Source of the DNA: Maritimibacter sp. 55A14
GTDB lineage: Bacteria; Pseudomonadota; Alphaproteobacteria; Rhodobacterales; Rhodobacteraceae
DNA: 64,000 nt
Assembly (NCBI RefSeq): GCF_003122205.1
Contig: NZ_QEYE01000015.1
Span: 19,280 to 83,279, forward strand
Direction of reading: 5' to 3'
Of this stretch, positions 47,362-54,824 are shown in pieces (position 1 is the stretch's first letter; every line of letters begins with the position of its first letter). A program made the position numbers and the translations under genes. The notes beneath the pieces are model-generated. The model was not told where the DNA came from, made no database searches, and worked only from the letters and a program-made list of their open reading frames with translations.

Positions 47362-47519
47362 TGGAGGTCTCCGACAGGTTTTCGAATGCATACCCAAAGC
47401 GCCCAGCGCTGCACAATCACAATACCGTCCCGCCTGCGCGATTGGCCGCGCCGCTTGCGCCCCGCGGGCGGGTTTCGTAGAAGCGCCCGGACAGGAAACC
47501 GACCAGCCGGGGAGCGCGC

Positions 47520-48617
47520 ATGGGGTTCAAGACGGGTATCGTGGGGCTTCCCAATGTGGGCAAGTCCACGCTCTTCAATGCGCTGACGCGTACCGCGGCG
47601 GCGCAGGCGGCCAATTTTCCCTTCTGCACCATCGAGCCCAATGTGGGCGAGGTCGCGATGCCGGACACGCGGCTGGAAGTGCTCGCCGAAATCGCGGGCT
47701 CCAGGCAGACCCTCCCGACGCGCATGACCTTCGTCGATATCGCGGGGCTGGTAAAAGGCGCCAGCCGGGGTGAGGGTCTGGGCAACCAGTTCCTGGCCAA
47801 TATCCGCGAATGCGACGCCATAGCCCATGTGCTGCGGTGCTTCGAGGATGACGACGTCACCCATGTGGACGGCCGTGTGGACCCGGTGGAGGATGCTCGC
47901 ACCATCGAGACCGAGCTCATGCTGGCCGATCTGGAATCGATCGAGAAGCGCCGCGCGGGGCTCGTGCGCAAGCTCAAGGGCAACGACAAGGAGGCGGTGA
48001 CCCAGGACCGGCTGCTCGCGGCCGCGCAGGAGATGCTGGAGGCTGGCAAGCCCGCCCGCCTGGTCGAGGTGGCGGCCGAGGACGCGCGCGCCTGGAAGCT
48101 GCTGCAACTCCTGACCGCCAAGCCCATCCTCTATGTTTGCAACGTGGCCGAGGAGGACGCCGCGACCGGCAACGCGCTTTCCGCCCGCGTGGCCGAGATG
48201 GCCGCCTCCGAAGGCGCGGCGCATGTGGTGATCTCCGCGCGCATCGAGGAGGAGATAAGCCAGCTCGACCCCGAGGAAGCCCAGATGTTCCTGGCCGAAC
48301 TGGGCCTGGAGGAAGCGGGGCTCGACCGGCTGATCCGGGCGGGCTATGCGCTGCTGGGGTTGCAGACCTTCTTCACCGTCGGCCCCAAGGAGGCGCGTGC
48401 CTGGACCATTCCCGCCGGCACCACCGCGCCGCGTGCGGCCGGGGTGATCCACGGCGATTTCGAGCGCGGCTTCATCCGCGCGGAGACCATCGCCTATGAG
48501 GATTTCGTGGCCCTCGGTGGCGAGCAGGGCGCCAAGGATGCGGGAAAGATGCGGGTCGAAGGCAAGAGCTACGTGGTCTGCGACGGCGACGTGATGCATT
48601 TCCTGCACAGCGGCTGA
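47520..48617 (+). CDS. ychF: Redox-regulated ATPase YchF (OLA1 family)
   Basis: A 365-residue Obg-related P-loop protein that prefers ATP. G1 is GLPNVGKSTLFNAL, the switch region includes NFPFCTIEPNVG, G3 is FVDIAGLVKGASRGEGLGNQFL, and the noncanonical G4 with VCNVAEED accounts for the relaxed nucleotide specificity. A C-terminal TGS domain contains TFFTVGPKEARAW and GVIHGDFERGFIRAE. In many proteobacteria ychF follows pth; here they are about 5 kb apart. Confidence 0.96.
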   Translation: MGFKTGIVGLPNVGKSTLFNALTRTAAAQAANFPFCTIEPNVGEVAMPDTRLEVLAEIAGSRQTLPTRMTFVDIAGLVKGASRGEGLGNQFLANIRECDAIAHVLRCFEDDDVTHVDGRVDPVEDARTIETELMLADLESIEKRRAGLVRKLKGNDKEAVTQDRLLAAAQEMLEAGKPARLVEVAAEDARAWKLLQLLTAKPILYVCNVAEEDAATGNALSARVAEMAASEGAAHVVISARIEEEISQLDPEEAQMFLAELGLEEAGLDRLIRAGYALLGLQTFFTVGPKEARAWTIPAGTTAPRAAGVIHGDFERGFIRAETIAYEDFVALGGEQGAKDAGKMRVEGKSYVVCDGDVMHFLHSG

Positions 48618-48730
48618 CGGGCCGGCGCGCGCCGGCAATCCGCGCCACCCGCACCGGACCCGCGTATTTTTCCCCGGCGGCGCGATTTCGGCCTTGTTTC
48701 TCAACAGGCCAATCGGATAGACGGGTCGGC

Positions 48731-48820
48731 GGAGACGTGGCCGAGTGGTCGAAGGCGCTCCCCTGCTAAGGGAGTAGGCGGGAAACCGTCTCGAGGGTTC
48801 GAATCCCTTCGTCTCCGCCA
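48731..48820 (+). tRNA. tRNA-Ser (anticodon GCU)
   Basis: A 90-nt serine tRNA with the long variable arm. The acceptor stem GGAGACG pairs with CGTCTCC, the CCA end is encoded, the anticodon stem CTCCC/GGGAG encloses CTGCTAA with anticodon GCT at 48765-48767, and the T arm is AGGGTTCGAATCCCT. Its 3' end is the insertion site of the genomic island that follows: the last bases are repeated at 59813-59828. Confidence 0.97.
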
Positions 48821-48822
48821 CC
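48807..48822 (+). repeat. attL: direct repeat at the tRNA-Ser 3' end
   Basis: CTTCGTCTCCGCCACC covers the tRNA 3' end plus two bases. An identical 16-mer is at 59813-59828. Allowing mismatches, similarity extends left to a shared GTTCG at the same spacing (48797 and 59803). Confidence 0.85.
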
Positions 48823-48968
48823 CTACTTCAAATTTCAATCTCTTGGGATGGCGCCTGATGCGCGCTGGACAATGAAAACAAGGCGTATTGCGCACTTGTG
48901 CTTGCATCCGAGTTTTCTTCGATTATCTTCGCTTCATCCCATTCCGTGGTATGAAACGAGGTATTGAA

Positions 48969-50180
48969 GTGACTTACATCTCCGGCAAATTGACGAAGGC
49001 ACTGGTCAAGGCCCTCGGGCCGGGGCGGCATGCGGACGGGAACGGACTTTACCTCGTGGTCGATCCTTCGGGCGCGCGGCGGTGGGTGGTACGCGTGACG
49101 GTGAAGGGTCAGAAGAACCGGGCAGGCAAGCCGCTGCGGACGGATTTCGGGCTGGGTGGGGCCGACCTGGTCACGCTTCCCGAGGCGCGGGCGCGGGCGC
49201 TGGAGTATCGCAGGTTGGCGCGCGCGGGGCTGCATCCCAAGTATCACGGCGTCAAGGACATCCCCAGTTTTGAGGAAATCGCGCGGCAGGTCCACATTGA
49301 ACGTGTGCCGACATGGAAGAACGCGAAACATGGGGCGCAATGGATCAACACGCTGGCCGAGTATGCCTTTCCGAAGATCGGCCGATTGCCCGTAGATTCC
49401 ATCGGTCAGCCCGAAGTTTTGTCTGTCCTCTCGCCGGTCTGGACCGAGAAACATGAAACCGCGCGCCGCTTGTCCCAGCGGATCAAGACCGTGCTCGACG
49501 TGGCCCGCTCCAGAGGCTTCCGCGAAGGCGAAAATCCGGTGACGGCAATTCGCGACGGTGGTGTGCTGCCGAAAGTGAAGGCCAAGCCCAAGCACCACAA
49601 GGCGATGGACTGGCGCGACGTGCCCGCGTTCTATGCCGATCTGCGCGGGCGCTCGGCAATGGCGGCGAAGGCGCTGATGTTCACCTGCCTTGCAGGTTCG
49701 CGCACCGGCGAGGTGCTAGGAATGCGCTGGGCGGAAATCGACGTTGAGCAGCGTCTCTGGACTTGCCCGGCAGAACGGATGAAAGGCGGGGCGGAACACC
49801 GCGTACCGTTGACCGATGAAATGTTGGCGATCATCGAGCCATTGCGCGCGATGAAGTCGGAATACGTCTTCGAGGGTCAGAAGCGCCATCGGCCTTTGTC
49901 GAACATGGCGATGTTGATGCTTCTGCGGCGGATGAAGGTCGAAGGCGTCACCGTGCATGGGTTTAGATCGACGTTCCGCGACTGGGCGTCAGAAGTCGCC
50001 AATGCGCCACGGGAGGTTTCTGAAATGTCCTTGGCGCACCGAATCGGTTCGAAGGTGGAACATGCCTACTCCCGCTCCGACCTACTCGAAAAGCGCCGAT
50101 CCTTGATGGATCGCTGGTCGCAACATGTGACCGGCGGAAGCGGCGACGTCATAAGTTTGCCAGATCGGAAGAAAATTTAG
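48969..50180 (+). CDS. Tyrosine-type site-specific integrase
   Basis: A 403-residue integrase with an N-terminal arm-binding DUF4102-like domain (KALGPGRHADGNGLYLVV), a SAM-like core-binding domain and a catalytic domain. The catalytic set is R245 (LAGSRTGEVLGMRW), H330 and R333 (VHGFRSTFRDWA), H357 (LAHRIG) and Y367 (EHAYSRSD). A GTG at 48969 is preferred because GAGG lies seven bases upstream; an ATG at 48951 has no ribosome site. It is placed 148 bp from the tRNA-Ser end and should have driven insertion of the island there. Confidence 0.93.
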   Translation: MTYISGKLTKALVKALGPGRHADGNGLYLVVDPSGARRWVVRVTVKGQKNRAGKPLRTDFGLGGADLVTLPEARARALEYRRLARAGLHPKYHGVKDIPSFEEIARQVHIERVPTWKNAKHGAQWINTLAEYAFPKIGRLPVDSIGQPEVLSVLSPVWTEKHETARRLSQRIKTVLDVARSRGFREGENPVTAIRDGGVLPKVKAKPKHHKAMDWRDVPAFYADLRGRSAMAAKALMFTCLAGSRTGEVLGMRWAEIDVEQRLWTCPAERMKGGAEHRVPLTDEMLAIIEPLRAMKSEYVFEGQKRHRPLSNMAMLMLLRRMKVEGVTVHGFRSTFRDWASEVANAPREVSEMSLAHRIGSKVEHAYSRSDLLEKRRSLMDRWSQHVTGGSGDVISLPDRKKI

Positions 50181-50283
50181 GCAAGAAGGCCGCGGACTTC
50201 CGTGCTTTTTCCCAAGTGCGCCAAATTGAAACAAACCCGGAACAACTCTTGCTGTGCAAAAAGGCCCGTGGCATGGTACCTTC

Positions 50284-51105
50284 ATGCTTAACGCGCTCAT
50301 GCCTGGCTATCCGGACCCCGAACTTCGGGAACAGCTTCACACCATTGTCGACGAAATGCTCCTGCCCTTCGGCAAGACAAGTCCGCGCCATGGTTTTTCC
50401 TTGCTGGCAGGCCCGCAGCCCTTCGATAGCTCCAAGCCCAATATGCACGACACGAAGGCGGAATTCTCTCGCGAATTGGCGCTTGTCTCAAAGAACTTGA
50501 AGCGGATTGACGCCATCGTGGACAGTCTTGTCGGAGACGAGTCGGATGCTGAAATGGCTGCGGCGGCGAAGAGGTTGACGGCCGTGATCGACGCCAAGAT
50601 GAAGGTCAACGCGCAGAATCTCTCCGTCGCGAAAACGCGGGATCTGATCCGAAAAAATGTCGCCGATTGTGGAGGTTGCGTAGGAAGCCTGTTCATTCTG
50701 CTGGACTTCAGGCAGGCACTAGCTTCGCGTCTCGAAGAGTTGAACGAGCAGCGCGAGCGGTTCTGGTCGATCCGTCACCGTGCGCCGGACTACTACGCGC
50801 GAGCCATTGCGAACAGGTTGGCCAAGCTCTATGCCCGAGAAACCGGACAGCGCCCGACTGTGGGCGCGCACCCGGATACGGGACAGCCTTCGACTGGTTT
50901 CACCCGCGCATTGCAACAGGTCTTTGCATTGCTGGAAATCTCAAGCGACGTTCGGTCTCCTGCCAAATGGGCTGTCGACAACCTTAAGGACGAAGACCTC
51001 GGCGAGCCTCACAACGCCTTGGCCGCGATGTTTGAGGAAGGCAATCAGCCAAAGTCTACTCGGGAGGAAATCGTCGAATTGCTGGCAAAAAGGCCCGAAC
51101 AATAA
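50284..51105 (+). CDS. Hypothetical protein of the island
   Basis: A 273-residue soluble protein with no domain I can name. It is largely helical, with a likely coiled coil around residues 50-110 (ELALVSKNLKRIDAIVDSLV and the following helix) and a DFRQALASRLEELNEQRERFW helix in the middle, then a segment SRANRLAKLYARETG-like. The final third contains TGFTRALQQVFALLEI. Lower GC than the core genome but not extreme. A GTG at 50254 would add ten residues; neither start has a strong ribosome site. Located directly behind the integrase, where accessory recombination or regulatory factors are common. Confidence 0.65.
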   Translation: MLNALMPGYPDPELREQLHTIVDEMLLPFGKTSPRHGFSLLAGPQPFDSSKPNMHDTKAEFSRELALVSKNLKRIDAIVDSLVGDESDAEMAAAAKRLTAVIDAKMKVNAQNLSVAKTRDLIRKNVADCGGCVGSLFILLDFRQALASRLEELNEQRERFWSIRHRAPDYYARAIANRLAKLYARETGQRPTVGAHPDTGQPSTGFTRALQQVFALLEISSDVRSPAKWAVDNLKDEDLGEPHNALAAMFEEGNQPKSTREEIVELLAKRPEQ

Positions 51106-51193
51106 GGGCTTCCAGTTCGCGGCCATCGCGCTTTTTACAGATTTGATCGAGAATGCTTGAAAGGTCTCACGTCAACATGATGGAGACCAAGAA

Positions 51194-51403
51194 ATGGCGA
51201 ACCTTTTCGAGCAGAACCGCAGTTATGTGCTTGGCGATCCCGAACTCGATATCATCGGCGACCGCGCAAAGCTCGCGCAATGGCGTCACAAAGGCATTGG
51301 TCCTGCATATTATCGGCTGGGCCGCAAGATCATCTATCTTGGTTCGGACCTCAACGCCTGGGCGGAAGCCAACCGCGTCGAGCCTGGACAGGAGGCAGAC
51401 TGA
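51194..51403 (+). CDS. Excisionase-like small DNA-binding protein
   Basis: A 69-residue protein with the short winged-helix pattern of Xis/AlpA-type factors: DIIGDRAKLAQWRHKGIGPAYY then RKIIYLGSDLNAWAEANRV, in which the 'wing' precedes a last helix. Such proteins direct integrase towards excision or regulate island genes. GGAG lies eight bases before the ATG. The stop overlaps the next start (TGATG), so the two are coupled. Confidence 0.78.
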   Translation: MANLFEQNRSYVLGDPELDIIGDRAKLAQWRHKGIGPAYYRLGRKIIYLGSDLNAWAEANRVEPGQEAD

Positions 51404-51828
51404 TGGCGCGGCGGGCGGATGTTCGCCGCGTGAAGCTACATCGCAGCTACACATTGGAGCAGTTGGCAGACTTGTCGGGCGTCACCATCGGCACGGTCAG
51501 GCGCTGGTGCAAGGCGGGACTGCCGTGCCTTACGGACGCGCGACCCTTTCTTGTAGAAGGCCGCAAGTTCAAGCTTTTCCATGCTGAGAAACTGGCCGTA
51601 GCGAAGACGAAGCTTCAGCCTTTCGAGGTCTATTGCCTGGGCTGCAAGAAACCCCGCGTGCCACAGCCCGGATTGGTTGACTTTGAACCAATGGGCGCGA
51701 CGCGGGCGCGGATCATGGCCATTTGCCCGGCCTGCACACGCATGACGCGGCGCATCATCCGGCGGGACGACTTGCGGAAATGGGCGGTGAAGTTTGGTTT
51801 CGCCATCAACACGCGGGAAGACGCCTAA
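51403..51828 (+). CDS. HTH protein with a zinc-ribbon-like Cys pair
   Basis: A 141-residue basic protein. The N-terminus is a helix-turn-helix of the MerR/Xis kind (YTLEQLADLSGVTIGTVRRWCKAGL), and the second half carries two CxxC pairs, CLGCKKPR and CPACTRM, suggesting a zinc ribbon. Its ATG overlaps the stop of the excisionase-like gene. It probably acts with the second recombinase, which starts 52 bp downstream. Function is inferred from motifs only. Confidence 0.72.
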   Translation: MARRADVRRVKLHRSYTLEQLADLSGVTIGTVRRWCKAGLPCLTDARPFLVEGRKFKLFHAEKLAVAKTKLQPFEVYCLGCKKPRVPQPGLVDFEPMGATRARIMAICPACTRMTRRIIRRDDLRKWAVKFGFAINTREDA

Positions 51829-51879
51829 GCGAACCCCGCCCGTTCAACTTGAATGATCACATCAGAGGGGGTTTTGAAA

Positions 51880-52938
51880 ATGCCCAGAAACACCACATCG
51901 AATGTTCGGATGAAGCACCGGTATCTGGACTATCTCAAGCAGGCTCGTGGCAGGGACGAAAAGACGCTCGACAAGATTGCGGCGGCGCTTTCCGAATTTG
52001 AGCAGGCCATCGGCCACAAGGACTTCAAGCAGTTCAATCGCGGTTGGGGTGAACGTTTCAAGATGCACCTCTCGAAGGCGCGCAACCGGCGCACCGGCAA
52101 ACCTCTCAGCCCGGCAACGGTCGATGCCGCGCTGGCCCACGTCAAGGGCTTCGTCCTGTGGCTCGCCGATCAGTCCGGCTTCAAGTCGCGCGTCACCTAT
52201 TCGGACGCCGAATACTTCAACAACTCTCGCAAGGGCTCGCGGGTTGCCCATGCGGCGCGCCCAGTTCCCTATCCGTCTATGGAGCAGGCTTTCCATGCCT
52301 TTCAGGCCATGCCGCAGGGCAACAAGTTTGAGCGCCGAGACAAGGCGCTCTTTGCTTTCTTCATGCTGACCGGCGCACGCGTCGGGGCCGTCTCGACCTT
52401 GCTTCTGAAGCACGTCAATCTCTTCGATGGGCACATCTACCAAGATCCCCGCGACGTGGCCACGAAGAACGCGAAACCCATCGACACATGGCTGCTGCCG
52501 GTCGATCCGACTTACCGCGAGTGCTTCGAGCAATGGGTGACCTACCTGCGTGAGGTCGAATTGTTCGGTGACACTGACGCGGTCTTTCCGAAGATCGAAA
52601 TCGGCTGCGTCGATGGCAGTTTTGTACGGGTCGGGTTTGCGCGAGAAGGCTATGCGAATGGCGGCAAGCTGAACGCCATTATCCGGGTTGCCTTCGCACG
52701 CGTGCAACTGCGCGAGTTCACACCGCACGCGTTTCGCAAGACCCTGGCGCGCTATGGCGACAGCATTTGCAGATCGCGCGAGCAGTTCAAGGCGTGGTCG
52801 TTGAACCTTGGTCACGAACACATGGCGACCACCATCGACAGCTATATTCCGGTTTCGCGCGAGAGGCAGGGCGAGCTGATCAAGGCATTGGGTCAAGCGC
52901 CCTATGGTGCCGGGGCGCAGTCTGTGCCAACTTCCTGA
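51880..52938 (+). CDS. Second tyrosine-type recombinase
   Basis: A 352-residue phage-integrase family protein distinct from the first. R167 (MLTGARVGAVS), H283 and R286 (TPHAFRKTLARYG), H312 (LGHEHMATTIDSY) and Y322 (SYIPVS) form the active site. The N-terminal SAM-like domain spans about residues 10-100. An ATG at 51853 is the alternative start. The xis-like, HTH and recombinase genes form a compact trio, and mod begins 20 bp after this gene, so the recombinase may be tied to the R-M cassette rather than to tRNA integration. Confidence 0.9.
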   Translation: MPRNTTSNVRMKHRYLDYLKQARGRDEKTLDKIAAALSEFEQAIGHKDFKQFNRGWGERFKMHLSKARNRRTGKPLSPATVDAALAHVKGFVLWLADQSGFKSRVTYSDAEYFNNSRKGSRVAHAARPVPYPSMEQAFHAFQAMPQGNKFERRDKALFAFFMLTGARVGAVSTLLLKHVNLFDGHIYQDPRDVATKNAKPIDTWLLPVDPTYRECFEQWVTYLREVELFGDTDAVFPKIEIGCVDGSFVRVGFAREGYANGGKLNAIIRVAFARVQLREFTPHAFRKTLARYGDSICRSREQFKAWSLNLGHEHMATTIDSYIPVSRERQGELIKALGQAPYGAGAQSVPTS

Positions 52939-52958
52939 AAAACGCGAAGGTAGGCCGC

Positions 52959-54824
52959 ATGACCGAACTGAATTTCAAGGGCAAGGAATTCGTCTGGAAT
53001 CACCACCTTGCGGTGCCGTTCCGGCCCTTGGTCATGCAGCCCGACAAGGGCATTGGCGACCCGCGCCTTGACGGCAACCTGATCGTGCAAGGCGACAACC
53101 TGCACGCGCTCAAGGCGCTGTTGCCGATGTATGCGGGCAAGGTGGACTGCATCTTCATAGACCCGCCCTACAATACCGGGAACGAAGCCTGGGCCTACAA
53201 CGATAACGTTAACGCGCCGATGATCCGGGAATGGCTGGAGGCCAACCCCATCGGGATCGAAGACGGGCTGCGCCACGATAAATGGTGCGCGATGATGTGG
53301 CCGAGGCTGCGGTTGCTAAACGAACTCCTTTCTGAAAGCGGAAGTCTTTGGATTACTTGTGACGACAACGAGGTTCATAGACTTCGGGCGATGCTGGACG
53401 AAGTATTCGGCGTTGATGCATTTTCTGCGATCTTCGTGATTGAAAACAACAGGAAAGGCAGAAACGACAAGGAGAACGTGGCGCTTACCCATGAATACAT
53501 GATCGTGTATTCGCATGACGAGTTCCTAAGCCGCGGCCTTGAACTTACAGAAGATCAGATCGCTGAATTCAATCAGGTTTCTTCGGATGGGCGTAGGTTC
53601 ATGCCGCGCGATCTGAGGAAGCGCGGCAGCGAGGATCGCCGTGAAGACCGAGAAAGCATGTTCTTTCCGATTTTCTGGAATCGCGAAACTAACACTCTTT
53701 CAATCGAGCGGTTGGCCGACTCCGATGTTGAAGTTCTTCCGAAACGTGGCGACGGGTCAGATGGTCGCTGGCGTTGGGGGAAACGGCGAGTAGCAGACAA
53801 TATCGGGGATTTGATTGCGCGCGAAAGCGAGCGCGGACGGTTTGACGTTGAGTATCGAGTTTATCTGGATGAAGCTGACGACGAGACCGCCGGAACTAGA
53901 AAAAAACCAAAATCTGTGTGGTTTGGACCGGAATATTCAACCGATCATGCGACCACTCTCATAAAGAGTATTTTTGGGTCTAACCCACTGAAGCACTCCC
54001 CAAAGCCGCTAGAGCATGTCGTTCGGGTTATTCAGCTTGCAGCACATAAAGCTTCGGTAGTTTTGGATTCCTTCGCCGGTTCGGGCACCACGGCCCATGC
54101 CGTTCTGGAAGCCAACAAGCGCGATGGCGGAAACCGGCATTTCATTCTGGTGGAGATGGAAGACTATGCTGACCGACTGACCGCCGAACGGGTGCGCCGT
54201 GTGATCAATGGCTATGACTTCACCGGCACGCAACGCACAGAGCTTCTGCGCGAAAGGCTGAACTGGTCCAAGTTGCAGCGGGCCGACCGGCTGACCGAAC
54301 AGGTGGAAAAGATCGAAAACCTGCACGGCCACGAATACGACCGCATCGCCAAGCAGGTGAAGGACAGTGAGTTGATCGTCACCGGCGAAAAGCGGGTGGA
54401 GGACCGGGCCGAGGGGCTGGGCGGTGCATTCACCTATTGCACGTTGGGCGAGCCGGTGGAGCTTGACCACATCCTGACCGGTGAAGACCTACCCGACTTC
54501 GCGGCGTTGGCGGGCGTGCTGTTCCACATGGCGACCTCGCAACCGCTCGACCCCGCGCAAATGGATGAAGGCCGCGCTTACGTGGGCGAGGCAGGTGGCA
54601 CCCATGTCTGGCTGATCTACCGCCCCGATCTGGACTGGCTGAAATCGCCCGAGGCGGCGTTGACGCTAACCTTTGCGCGCACCGTGGCCGAAACGCAGCC
54701 CGACGCCCGCCACCTTGTCTTTGCCCCCGCGCGCTATGTCTCGCAACGCCTGCTGGATGCCGAAGGCTTACCGGTTGAATTCGCGCCGCTGCCCTTCGCG
54801 CTCTACCGGGTGGAGCGCACCTGA
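52959..54824 (+). CDS. Type III restriction-modification system methyltransferase (Mod)
   Basis: A 621-residue beta-class adenine-N6 methyltransferase. The catalytic motif IV is DPPYNTGNE at residues 68-75, and the SAM-binding motif I LDSFAGSGTTAHAVL is near residues 370-384, the order seen in Type III Mod. The target recognition region lies between them. The DNA from about 53316 to 54066 is clearly AT-richer (one 60-base line counted at about 43% GC against about 62% after it), which suggests that the specificity segment was replaced by recombination. The stop overlaps the res start by one base. Mod recognises the sequence and protects the host DNA. Confidence 0.93.
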   Translation: MTELNFKGKEFVWNHHLAVPFRPLVMQPDKGIGDPRLDGNLIVQGDNLHALKALLPMYAGKVDCIFIDPPYNTGNEAWAYNDNVNAPMIREWLEANPIGIEDGLRHDKWCAMMWPRLRLLNELLSESGSLWITCDDNEVHRLRAMLDEVFGVDAFSAIFVIENNRKGRNDKENVALTHEYMIVYSHDEFLSRGLELTEDQIAEFNQVSSDGRRFMPRDLRKRGSEDRREDRESMFFPIFWNRETNTLSIERLADSDVEVLPKRGDGSDGRWRWGKRRVADNIGDLIARESERGRFDVEYRVYLDEADDETAGTRKKPKSVWFGPEYSTDHATTLIKSIFGSNPLKHSPKPLEHVVRVIQLAAHKASVVLDSFAGSGTTAHAVLEANKRDGGNRHFILVEMEDYADRLTAERVRRVINGYDFTGTQRTELLRERLNWSKLQRADRLTEQVEKIENLHGHEYDRIAKQVKDSELIVTGEKRVEDRAEGLGGAFTYCTLGEPVELDHILTGEDLPDFAALAGVLFHMATSQPLDPAQMDEGRAYVGEAGGTHVWLIYRPDLDWLKSPEAALTLTFARTVAETQPDARHLVFAPARYVSQRLLDAEGLPVEFAPLPFALYRVERT

